Source: Neopestalotiopsis rosae | Taxonomy: Eukaryota > Ascomycota > Sordariomycetes > Amphisphaeriales > Sporocadaceae | Direction of reading: 5' to 3' | DNA: 64,000 nt | NCBI GenBank assembly: GCA_023078685.1 | Contig: JALGAS010000010.1 | Coordinates: forward strand, 744,001 to 808,000 | Program-made: the position numbers and the translations under genes | The notes under the pieces: model-generated | What the model was told of the DNA's origin: nothing | Database searches by the model: none | What the model saw: only the letters and a program-made list of their open reading frames with translations | Shown: positions 9,705-20,651 of the stretch, in pieces | How the letters are laid out: the number at the start of each line of letters is the position of its first letter | Numbering within the stretch: the stretch's first letter is position 1

Positions 9705-12700
9705 GGCTCTGGTTTTGTGTGTATATTGTTGTTATAATATAAGGTTCTCAATAGAACTCGGGATTGAAATGAGATTGGTGGGCGTATACCATTCCGTGCT
9801 CAAATATTTTATGTTATTTTGTCTTTCTTTTCTTGAAATGGAATATTGCGATATTCGTGTTGACCGCAATCTAACAGGTGCCGCCGGGCTTCAGCCGGCT
9901 CAAGCAGTTGTGTCCAGGATGGAAATGGGAAACCCAAAAGACCGTTGACGAAAATCTCAGACGTGAGAATGGTGATAAGGGTCGAAAGATACAAAAAGTC
10001 GTCTCAGCAAGCAAGACACGGCGGTGGCGGCATTCTTATATCTATAATCATGACTAGGTCGGACGACGGATACCTGGATACCTGATAGGCAGAAGACAAG
10101 ACGACCAAGACTACCTACGCCCCGCGCCCGCCCTACCAAGACGACTAATCCCGGTGAGATTGTCGAGGATCTTGTTCCCTTGGCCATCCCAGTTCCCGTA
10201 GTCAGTCATTGCCCAATATGAACAGGTTGCCTTGTGAGTAGGCAGCCTGATTATTGGGCGGTCATCCCGCCTCGGCGAGCTTTGGAGCTTTTGGGAGGGA
10301 TCCCCACACTGACCAGGGTAGGGTTCCATTACCTGACCTTGACTCGAAGGGGGTGACTGAGTAACCTACCTAGTATAACGTGAAAATGTGTGAGTCTGTG
10401 CCATGCTGAGCGCCTGTCTTGCCGTGTTTCCTTGGTATGGGCGAGATGGGATTGCCAGAAACGGAATCACGCGTCCAAACAGGGTGGGTAAGATGTGAGT
10501 GGGAACTAAAAAAGGGCTGGCAACTGGCTTGGAGATGATTAACCGTACTAAGGTATACGGGCATCTAGCTGCGAGGGCGAATCCAATGCAACCAACCAAC
10601 CAGGGAACGCGCACTTCACTGCACTTGGCTCCAGGCTAGGTGAGACATTGAGGCCACCCTCAGGTAGGCCAGATGACCGCGTCGCACACACTCAGCCTCC
10701 AGAGCTTTGCGAAGCTGCCGCGCACACGGGAGCGTAGTGATTGTTACACTTGCATGCACGAGGCTCAAAAAGACAAGTCATGCTCGGAAGTCAAGGTTTC
10801 GGAGGCCATGGCAAATCATGGCATGGCATGGCATTTTGCACATAGGCAAGGACACAACAACTCAACCTCCCATATTGTGCAGATCGACAAGAAGCAACCC
10901 GTGTATGGATGATTTTTATGCAGCGTACCTTGCATTGCCTTTGCCTTGCCGCTCCCCCGGCCGCGACGGATGCACGATCTCTTGCAGAACAAGACAGGCC
11001 TCATGATTGATCAAAAGCAACCAGGGCAACAGTGAGGAGATCAGAACCTCCGTCTGCCGTCGGGCGGTATCACTTTTGGGAAAATGGGGTAAGATGACCT
11101 TTGGGCCTCACCTTTGTTGCCGTGGGAGTCATTGTTGCTTTCTCCTCCTCGAATACTGACTGCTAGGCTGAAGCCTTGTTTACTTTCTTCTCGTAGTCGT
11201 TCCGTTCCTTTACCGTTAGGGATTTTTGTGGACTGTGAAAAGTGATGTGCGCTGCGTGTTACCAGCCACCCGCGATTCGTAATGGGTCAGTTTGAGCTAC
11301 CAACCTTGATATTCTGCTAGTGTGCCGCAAGTGTGCTCCCAGAATAGAGAAGAAGACAGAGAATCAGTAAACTAGCTGGATGGCGTTGACTGGCTGGAGG
11401 CTGATGGCGACCGCCTATTCGCTAGCAGACGGTGTGCTTAGATGCCACCATAGGCCATCCATACTGCCCACCCGACCCATTCTTTACAAAACCCCGTGCG
11501 AGCGTGCGGGGTGGGGGGATGATATGCACTATAGTCTATCTGATAGATGTTTGCCCCCCTTCTCTTTCCTCTCTTGATTCGGTGATTAGGGTTGGAACGG
11601 TTCGTGTTGAGGATCCGTCCCACCCAGGCTTGTACTACTGTAGTATGTGTAGATCAGATGATAGGCTTTGAGTCTCTTATCTTTTGGAGATCAAGGCCAA
11701 ATTCCGTGATCATGATTCATGGAAACCGTTTTGCCCTGGCGTGCGTGAGGATGCCCCGGTATGCCATTTGACAATTGGACCTGACAAACTGATGGATAAC
11801 AGAAACCCATGGCAGGGGGTGGAGCAATGTCTCACTGTTGGGTCGCACGCTAGAAGGTCAAATACCCGGTTTACGCACGTCGACTGGTCGCCAACACCGC
11901 TTCGAAAGAAAACATTGTCTATAGTCAAGACAATATGGTGGAATTGGTTGACTCGTGTTGAACTAATAGCCAAGGCAGTTGTGCTCGCAGTGGAGCCCGT
12001 CAAACCCGTATGGACCAGCAGCTGCAAAATGTCCATATCCATGCCCCATCAGCGGACCGCGCCTTTGCCTTAGATGCGGGCTGGCGGGAGATCTTGATCG
12101 CCAACCTTGTTAGCGATCGGTTTTCTGGAGACGGTGACAGGAAAGCAAAGGGAAAAGCACCACAAGCGCCCAGTCCTCAGGTGGGACAGTGCTTCAGGCA
12201 GCCCCATTCTTCTTTCTCTCTAGCGAGCGGCCGCCTAGTGTGAGTTTGGTGAGATCCGCAGAGGGCTGAAAAGCATCTCCATAAGCAACCAGCCCAACTT
12301 GGTTGAATTATCAGAACTATCGTCGGTCCCATCCAAACGTTATTTTCTCTCTCTGGAGAACCCGAGGACTATCGATGTTCTTGCAGTCCGTGTTAATCTA
12401 TTCGTCCATATGCGCTGCAATGAGGCGCAGGCTTAGACCTGATCTGGATTCTACCTCAAGGTTGAGTAAGCAAAGCTGGCATCTCGCGACAGACGTTGAC
12501 GGCGAATCAATCGCGTGAGATGCGCCACCAAGCCCTTTTTTCCTTCTCCAGATTCCCCCATGCTTGTTTTTGTTCTTGCTTGGCCATTACCAATCAAGGG
12601 AACAAACATCTCGGGGACCTCAGCTGATAATGCAAAAACTTTGACTTCGGCACGACTCCTTCCGTTTTGTGTCTTGTCTTGGCTTGCCGAGTCCCCCTGT

Positions 12701-15644
12701 AGTACATAGCGGGATCCCGAGGGCTGGCGTTCAATGGCGGCATGACTTTGGGCAACAAGACAAAACGCGCGCAAAAGCTCAGCTAACACTGCCCGAGACC
12801 GCCAGCCTATGCCGGTAACAGAATTTTCGCGACAGGCATTTTGGGACAAAATGGATCCATATTGAGCAAGCAGAAATCCGGGGACGGAGAAAAGAAGCTT
12901 TCTAAACCATAGATTGCCGGCTCTCGGGGCAGCAAAATAAAGCTTGGACGGTCTTCAGCCACCGCTTATGCCACCGCTTATGCCACCGCTTATTCCCAAG
13001 TCTCCTTCCCAGCAGCTTGGGTCCGACAGTTAGACCGCCTCTCAAGTGAAAACTCAAAATCAGAACTAGAGATGCACGGATCCTGGAGCTGCCAGGAAGT
13101 ATTGTGTTTTGCATGCTTTGGCGAGAGATGGCGAGAGAAATGTAGGGCTGAGACGAGACGGACTTGTTACGAGATTCCCTCTACTCGAATGGCTGGATAG
13201 GCGATTGCGCTTGTATGGTCGAACTCGGAAATGGGTCCTTTGGCGGCTCCTCTTGGATCTTAAAAACTCTTTCTACCTTACACTGGATCAAATTTTGCCT
13301 ATTTCAACCCAACAACAGCTCAATGATACGATCACCACCGAAATGGCTGATTGCATCATCTCAGCGTATCGCTACTCAATCAAGTGAATTCAGGAACAGA
13401 ATCTCAAGAAATTAATCGGAAATTTCTTCACTTACACGTGCATGTTTTGGGTCTCTCTGTGATTTTCATCAGCTGCTGGAGCCTCTCACATGACCATTTG
13501 TCTGAAATATAATGACGTCAATATATTTGACTGTCTTTTCGCAAACAACTTATTCGTATTTTGGAAAATTTCTATTGAGGTCCTTCCTCAAGAACAAACG
13601 CAATGGCTGGGAGGGACGATGGCTTTGCAATGTTTCTGTGAGAAAACGTTTTTCTTCAAAGCTTAACCCTTCGTCAAGTAACGTTGCGCCCAACGTGCAG
13701 GCGGCCTTGAAATGGTATTGCCTTTCAATGCAAACTAGATCAACTTTACAGCCGAAAGTTTCAATTCTTAGCGGATGGCTCAATGCGACAACGGTCATCG
13801 CCCCAAGTAAGCTGAGGTTCAAGCAAATAGTTTGCAGTAAGCAGGTGCTGATGTAAGTGCATCTACACCTTTGCCGCAGTTCAAATGTGCTGGTGCATTG
13901 CAACATTGTAAAACATGATTGACCATACTAGACCATTGAATGCACTGGGGGCGACGAAACCACCATCTCGTATCATTGTTCCGTGCTGTGATCTAGGCCA
14001 TCACCCTCTCGTCGTCCGATCTGAGGAGTATTTGCAGCGCCGTCTTGTGTCTGAAGGCGTCATCTGGTGATGAAGAACTCACTGCAGACTAGACGACGAG
14101 TTGAAACCCACACAGCCTCTCTTGTTTCGCTATTTGAGGAAACATCCTAGATCGGACGGCTAAGAATATGCGCAGGAACCAAGGTTTATTTGTCGAGTGC
14201 ATTTGGCCGTTCTGTATATCGGGGTATAGGTATAGGATTGAGAAAAAGAATCGAGCACGTCTATAGGCTGCCGGCATCTAAGCGTTCGGCTGCTAAAACC
14301 CAAAACGGTCAGCTCTGACACGGTTCCCCGAGACCCAGCGAATAGAGTTATTGCTGCTTGCACGCACGTGCCAGTGTGATTTGAAATGCTCTGAAGTATT
14401 CAGATGGAGCATGATACCTTGCATCAGGGCTTCAGACTGAACGGTGAGGCGAACGATGAGGGCCCGACCTTTATAATATAGTATCCATCATCACAAAACT
14501 CTCGGCGGGTGTTGGTGGTGGACCGGCCAAGAAGTCCCTTCAGTTGCAGCGGAAGACGGCGGCGACAACTTGCCTGAGCGGAGTGCAACCATGGCCAAAT
14601 ATCCAAGTGCGCTTCCAAACACAGCAGCATTTTGACCCTCTACTTCTTCAGTCAACGGCTAGCGGCACATTCGATCAAGAGAATCGCATGAAGTTTACCA
14701 GAATCACAAGATTCCCGATGATGGGGCACGTTTCGCGTGGGTCTCATGTCGGTCCAGGGTCTCTGGGGGCCTCTGCAGGGGTCTCTGGCATTTCCTTTGA
14801 GCCCTATTGGCGGCAGTCCTACCTTAATGACCCCTTGTTATGGCCAACTTTAAACTCCTTGCACGGGCGCCTCAGCGGGGGGTCGCGCAACGGGATGACT
14901 CCTGTCAAAGCTTGCTGGCTGCTGCCATCCAAAATCCTCCTCAGATGATTCGTCGCAAGGAGAAAAAGAAGCTTCATCGGTAGATGCGACTCCACACGCC
15001 TTTGCATCCCTGGCTCCTCGTTGCCAAGGTTGCAGAGCCTCATGTAGGTGTACCTGAAGTAGACGGAATCATCAGTCAGTGATCGTGTTTCTTCTCGCTA
15101 AACGTGCTTATCAATATGATCTGGTACCTCTTGCTCAAGAGAGCCTCGAGTCTCGGTACTGACTGTGCAATCGCACAGACTTGAGGTGGGGTCACATCTA
15201 CACATGTCGTCCCATCAAGGCCGCAGAGAACTCATGTATAGCTAGATACCCAAGCTTTGTAGAGATGAACCCCGGTCAAACAGTTTTGCTCCTCCCCTTT
15301 GGGGATCCGCATGTCCTGTTTGGTCCAGGAGTTGGATATTCGAGCGGATGGCACATCATCCGGTGAGATCAATACGTTGACGATGGCGATCTTGAGGAAA
15401 GTATATATGAAAGACCACCTGCTTCGACGGCATTAATGAAGATCTCATTATCTGCCCATCGTAAGATCGCTACCCACCTCAGTCTCTCCCGCCCCGACCT
15501 TCCTTTACTTCTTCTTTTTGAAGCGCCCCAGCGGCAGCATCGTTCTTTTCTTGTAATAACCGGGTTGAGCCCGTCTTCATTCCTTTGATAGGGTTTTTGT
15601 TTCTTTCTGCCTCTAGACGAGCGCTTTATTCTTTATATACCAAG
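9705..15644. other. Long gene-poor region (5.9 kb)
   Basis: No convincing gene on either strand; the ORFs are short, mutually overlapping and lack domains. It holds a perfect 12-bp x3 tandem repeat at 12958-12993 and a palindromic TGACGTCA (CRE/ATF-type site) at 13513-13520. The last 200 bp or so before the wall-protein gene are pyrimidine-rich (about 15475-15600), as expected for a promoter and 5' leader. Unannotated noncoding transcripts cannot be excluded. Confidence 0.5.
12958..12993. repeat. 12-bp x3 perfect tandem repeat
   Basis: The unit GCCACCGCTTAT is present three times without mismatch, followed by TCCC. It lies in noncoding sequence. Too short to call a minisatellite of consequence. 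Confidence 0.8.
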
Positions 15645-16952
15645 ATGCAGTTGACATATACCTGGACCGCCCTGCTGGGCCTCACATCACTGGTAGCCTC
15701 TGGTAAGCAGGACGATCGCCTTCATGATCGCTACGCATCTCTGACTCACACACCTTTACAGCACCGGCTGAGCGTGGACTACGAGCCCAAAAGAGAGAGC
15801 CTTTGCAGATTGTGCAAGAAGTTCAGCAGACGGACATTATCATTGTTAATCAGAACCTGCAACAACTGGCCCAGCAACAACAAATCATTGAGCAAGAGTT
15901 TGCCGCTCTCGTCCAAGCAGAGGTTGCTCTGGTCACTCAGCTGGAGACCATCAAGAACAACATTCGTGTCAATCACTTCAAGGCCCGTTTCAACCAAGTT
16001 GTAAGTCAATACTGTCAGGACAACTTCATACTCAGGCTAATGTTGTGTGCTATAGAATACAGTTATCGTAACAGTACAGACGCTTGTCGACCAGAGATCG
16101 AAGGATGCATCCAACAGATACCTAGTCAAGCAGCTCCTGGCTGATAATGGCAAGCCCGAGTCTCAAATGGTGGTCATGGTCTCAGAGGCAGCCACCATGA
16201 CCATCCAGGCAGCAGCTCAGACAGTGGACGGTGCCAGCATCCTGTCCTCTCCCACGGGTACGCCCCAGCTTGCCGGTTTCGATGCCAGCGTTCCCTTTGG
16301 CCAGCTGAACCAGAGCGTCATTCTGCCCGCCGGTGCCCAGGCACCCAAGATTAGCCAAGTCTTTGCCGACCCAGCCGCCATCATCCTCCCGAACCAGAAC
16401 AGCCTCTTTGTCGAGGACTCGGGCGCCTTCCTCACCGACTGCGTCCAGTCCAGCGGCTTTTTCCAGTTGGCTGGCGCTGCCATCTACCAGTCATTTGCGC
16501 AGCTCGCAGCGGCACAAGCCGGGGCCATCATCATCATCGATAACAGTGGTAACAATAACAACAACAATAATAACAAGAATAACGACAACAAGAACAATGA
16601 TAACAAGGATGGCAACAAGGATGGCAAGGATAAGGGAGGCGATGCCGCCAAGAATTCAACTGCTACTGATGCCGCTGCTTCCGCGACCGACGCCGCTGCT
16701 TCAGAGGCTACTCCCGCCGCGACAGAAGCCGCTCCGGCTGCTACCGTACCAGCGGAGGCTGCTGCGCCCGTAGAGGCTACACCGGCCGTGGCTGCACCTG
16801 CAGAGGCTGCGCCTGCTGAGGCTACACCCGTGGCGGCCACAACACCCGCTGAAGCTGTTTCAGCCGCAGCCACTCCTGCGGTGGCCGCGACCCCAGCGGC
16901 ACCTGCTCAGGGTGGATTTGTCACAATCGTCCCCCCTGCACCTGCTGCTTAA
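15645..16952 (+). CDS. Secreted Gln-/Asn-/Ala-rich wall-type protein
   Basis: Three exons: 15645-15702, 15762-16000 and 16056-16952 (397 aa). Introns carry GTAAGC/GTAAGT donors and CAG/TAG acceptors with CTGAC and CTAAT branch sites. Residues 1-20 form a signal peptide (MQLTYTWTALLGLTSLVASA); a dibasic KR at 30-31 before EPLQ is a probable Kex2 site, suggesting a short propeptide. Residues about 33-100 are Gln-rich and heptad-like (LQQLAQQQQIIEQEF), a likely coiled coil. A middle domain follows (about 100-260) with FADPAAIILPNQNSLFVEDS and a single Cys in TDCVQS. Next are an Asn/Lys/Asp tract (about 262-300) and an Ala/Pro/Glu/Thr repeat tail to the end. No clear GPI signal is seen. The pattern suggests an extracellular or cell-wall protein; I cannot assign a characterised family or activity. 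Confidence 0.8.
16545..16930 (+). repeat. Coding low-complexity tract (poly-Asn/Lys/Asp then Ala/Pro/Glu/Thr)
   Basis: AAC/AAT/AAG/GAT codons give an Asn-Lys-Asp run, followed by irregular repeats of the type AxAAPAEATP. The tract lies in the last exon of the secreted wall-type protein and probably varies in length between strains. Confidence 0.8.
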
Positions 16953-18828
16953 GGCGGTTATACAAGTCAAAGATTTATGCATTATTCACGGAGGAGGGGG
17001 AAGGAGGGTCCACAGGCGCTGGTACTTTGAATTTACTACGGAAAAGATTTTAAGGGGATGAAATCCTGACCATCCTTCAATGACGGTAGATCCGTCCGGA
17101 TGCGCCCAGAGGTGTTTTTCTCTCTCATTTTCTTGTTTCCTTCTTCTTTAATGTCTGATCATGGATGGTCACGTAGTTGAAAAGCCTTTCTGAGCAATCA
17201 AAAGACAGCAACTGAGTCACTGCCCATTCGCCAGGCAGCACTAGATACCCAATTCACGAAACAGTAAAAGAATAAGCATATATATAATGCCAAGCCAATG
17301 GAACCCTTCGGTGAATTACATCCTTGTAATGTTCCACGTCAAATCCACTTAAGCTTTTTCCATTCTTTCAATGCATGTAGAGCGGGACATTCATTGCCGG
17401 CGGTCTTTGGCTCCCCTGTTTGATTGGAGTGTCAAAGCCAGGGCAGTATAACTCGGCCCGTGGCAGGGGTTGAGGAATGCCAAGAGAAAAGGGGACGGGC
17501 GGTCGATCAAACATGTTTCCTATGTTGCCGTCGAATCCGAGTAATAATCGAGCCGCCGAGGGGTATATAAGCTTAAAAATATACAATGCTATTTCTCCCA
17601 ACTGTGTTTGCACTTGATCACAGCCATAGCACGTGTTCCTCCAGCACATGATCATTATCACGGGGCACTTTTTGGAATGCTCGGTTTGGGGATTCAAACT
17701 GTCCCATGTGTCGTGACCTTTCATCAAGAGCTTCGACAAAGATTTCGTAATCAGCGACCCAAGATGGAACCCCTGATACACTCCTCCTCCAGGTGGATTT
17801 GATGCAACAGGTCCGGATCCTGAGGAGCAACTCGCCGCAGTAACTCCAATATGGCGTTACATTGCTACACGAAGAAATGCTTTGGTCATTATCTCAAAGG
17901 TTGGTCATCGTGCCTGGGCCAGCTCTACGGGAGGGCACGGTCTTCATAAGCCCTCCTGGGTGGGACCCAATTACGTGCACATTATCCATAGATATAATGA
18001 GCATTGATAGATAATATCTCCACATACGACCATAGGTACTAGAGAACTCGGCATCCCGTCCGCTCTGCCCTAGATAAACTAGTAACCGCTGGATTAGTAC
18101 TCAGATCGGTGACGGCTGGGGAATCCCCGGTGTTGTATGTTTTTGTCATTCTTGACATTTTTTACATTTTGTCTTTACGTTGTAAGTAAAGCGCATCGTC
18201 ATATTTTCAACCAAGTTCACGATATAATAATATGGACCATCACTTGAAGAGTGTTGAAAGTTGACTGAGGAATTGTGTATCATTATGGTGGATGTGTGGA
18301 GGAAGAAGACCAAGAAAAGTAGCTCGGTCGATGGCTACCAATATTTTTAATGGCAAGCATAACTGTAAAAAGAGAAGGGTCGTGTCATTAATTATCATCT
18401 GCCATGGAAGTATCTCTCAAGTAGTTGCGACATGGTCAAGACGAAATCGTTATTGCATGCTGTTGTAATTGAACTACCCCCTCTAAAACTGCGACAAGCT
18501 ACAACTCTCTGTGTTGTTCGAAATCAAGTCGTGCATAGCTTTACCACAGTGTGCTATCTCTATTTTGTCTTTAGATTCTCTTCTAACGATGCTCAGCGTG
18601 GCTATAAATAAAGGTCCTGGTATTCCAATTGACAATCCCCAAATCTAGGGAGAACAAAATGCACACCCAAAAACGCCTTCGCTGTGATGATCTCTTCCGT
18701 GTCCAAATGGACGAACGGCCGGTTTATACCTGATACCCAAAAGTCGTAAACATGATTTCCGTCCCTCCAATAACATGCTATTCGTTCCCGTCTTCAGTCT
18801 ACTCGGTTGTGAAGACTCGGCCCCTCCC
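16953..18828. other. Intergenic region, no supported gene
   Basis: No gene seen. The region is AT-rich, especially 17980-18450. A 137-codon minus-strand frame at 17368-17781 has no family character. It contains the 3' ends of the wall-protein gene and the CYSTM-like gene, which converge here. Confidence 0.5.
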
Positions 18829-18853
18829 TCAGCAACAGCAGCAGCAGCAGCAG
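18829..18853 (-). repeat. TGC trinucleotide run encoding terminal poly-Cys
   Basis: A near-perfect (CAG)n run on the plus strand reads as TGC/TGT codons on the minus strand and supplies the final seven Cys before TGA. Such runs are prone to slippage, so tail length may vary. Confidence 0.8.
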
Positions 18854-19341
18854 TCGCACAGCTCGGCACAACAAAGTCCGGTGCAGACACCGCAGCAGAC
18901 AGACTAATCAAAGAGTAATAGTCAGTAAAGCCGTGCTATCATGTTTGTCTCGATCTCGCATGCATTCTCAAAGGAAAGGGCTCAAACGGGTAATGGATAA
19001 ATCCAACTTACACCTGCACCACCGCCGCGAAGTCCCATCTCCTCGTCCGACTGCCTCATCATCATGGGCTGCACTGGCCTCTGCAAGACAAATGAAAAGT
19101 CAGCTTCCAATGATTTTCCACGCCCAAAAAGGAAAAAAAGTTCAGATACAGGGCCTCGAAGTTGAGTGTTCCCCAATCCCTTGGCCCAGGCTCTGTCCCC
19201 AAACTAAGTGAGACTTACCGGCTGCTCGTTCCTGACGCCCGCGTAGTCAGGCCCGTACACCATGGCCGGAGCCGGCACCTTGGGCATGGTGGAATATGTC
19301 ATTGTCCTTTTCATCTCCATCGTTCTCATTGCAGATTCCAT
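18829..19341 (-). CDS. CYSTM-like small Cys-rich C-terminal protein (88 aa)
   Basis: Three exons on the minus strand: 19341-19219, 19080-19012 and 18903-18829. Both introns have GTAAGT donors, AG acceptors and CTGAC branch sites (CTGACTTTTC and CTGACTATTA), and all junctions are phase 0. The product opens MESAMRTMEMKRTMTYSTMP, passes through VPAPAMVYGPDYAGVRNEQP, then a Met-rich MMMRQSDEEMGLRGGGAG, and ends SVCCGVCTGLCCAELCD plus seven Cys. A short polar N-terminus with a YGPDYAGV-type motif and a C-terminal Cys-rich segment is the layout of cysteine-rich transmembrane (CYSTM) proteins of fungi and plants, which are tail-anchored or palmitoylated and often stress-linked. The poly-Cys tail is encoded by a (TGC)n run. 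The gene is too short for simple ORF calling; I rate the structure good and the family likely. Confidence 0.7.
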
Positions 19342-20651
19342 GTTTTTCCTCCTCCTTCTCTAACACGGATTCTCTTTGACGCCAATGAATTTTGATTTTT
19401 CCTCGATTCGGGGGCCGAAAAAACAATGACTGCCGTCAATTGCTGAGCTGCAAGGCTATTGCCAAAAATAGAAGCAAAGTCGTCGGAAGGGTGGGATGTA
19501 TGTGTTCTATAGTCCCTCTTGGTGGGTTTTCAATTCGCAATCAACACGTCAAATGACTTTCCGCAACGAGAACAAAAAAAAAAAAAAGAGATAGACAATG
19601 GAAAGAGGAGAGGATGGGAAGACGAGGAATTAAATGTCCAGAAGAATCCCATCTATTCAAAAAAGAGAAAGAAAAAAAACCGGGCTGCAACGACCACATT
19701 TTAAGGAATTGAGTTGCTGACTAGGTTCACGACCCCCCAAGGGAATATGCCTGCATAACTGGCCTGGGCGCACCTGCGCGCGTGGCTTACTATTCCCCTT
19801 AAAAATAATGACCTTTCGGTTGTCGCATTGGAGAACCCTTTTAGTCGGGGGAACGCCCAACCAAAGCAAAGATGAACGTCATGTTTTGCGCGCAGGAGAA
19901 TCCTTTTACCGGGGTGCCCCCTTACGGCACTGAAGAAAAGAGCAGAGTATGGTGCATCACTGAAGGGGGCTGAGCGGCTGAGGATTTTTCGGATTTTTCG
20001 GATTCCTTTCCGAATAGTTACCGCAGAACAGGCACCCAGATACGAGTTGCACACCCACCATACTCTTTGCAAGCTCAGCTGGGCGCAGCACACGCTTGAC
20101 ACATACACGCATATAAAGCACATGTGTTGCTGCGCCCAGTTGAGCCTCAAAGACGTGACGAACAAGTTTCTGTGCTCGTTCCGAAAGAGCCGGCCCAAAC
20201 CTTCATGTGCAGTGCATGTATACTATAAGCCGCTCGCTCCCGTCGCCTTAATTGCGCTATGGTAAGAGCTTTCATTGATTGATCGCTAAACATACTGCCT
20301 AGCGGCAGACTACTTGCTGTCTGTCTCATCCTATGTCAGTCAATGGGTTACTATAGAGAAATAGTAGGCAAACCCCCAGAGACGAATTCGCAACTCCTAT
20401 GCCCTGAAGCCATTGATGTTTTATCGCAAACCATTGCTGCGACCCTAAAGTCATGCTGCCAAAAACCATCCATTGCCAAACCAATGCCAAGCCAATGCAG
20501 TCAGTCTACCAAAACCAGAAACGCCCGACGCTGCTGTGCGGCCGATCATAAAATCATGAATTCCCTGTTTCCGGGACAGTGTCTATAGGTGTGCCTGTAA
20601 GTCATTATTTCCCTCGTCCTCGATCGTCCGTAATGTCTCCCCCCTTTTCCG
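19342..20651. other. Intergenic region with an imperfect hairpin
   Basis: No gene seen. The 5' end is the presumed promoter of the CYSTM-like gene. An A-rich run lies at about 19573-19590, and a strong inverted repeat at 20073-20145 is listed separately. Confidence 0.5.
20073..20145. repeat. Inverted repeat, 18-bp arms (17/18 match)
   Basis: Arms at 20073-20090 (GCTCAGCTGGGCGCAGCA) and 20128-20145 (TGCTGCGCCCAGTTGAGC) are complementary except at one position, with a 37-nt loop. It lies in noncoding sequence between the ZIP gene 3' end and the CYSTM-like gene promoter. Function unknown. Confidence 0.8.
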
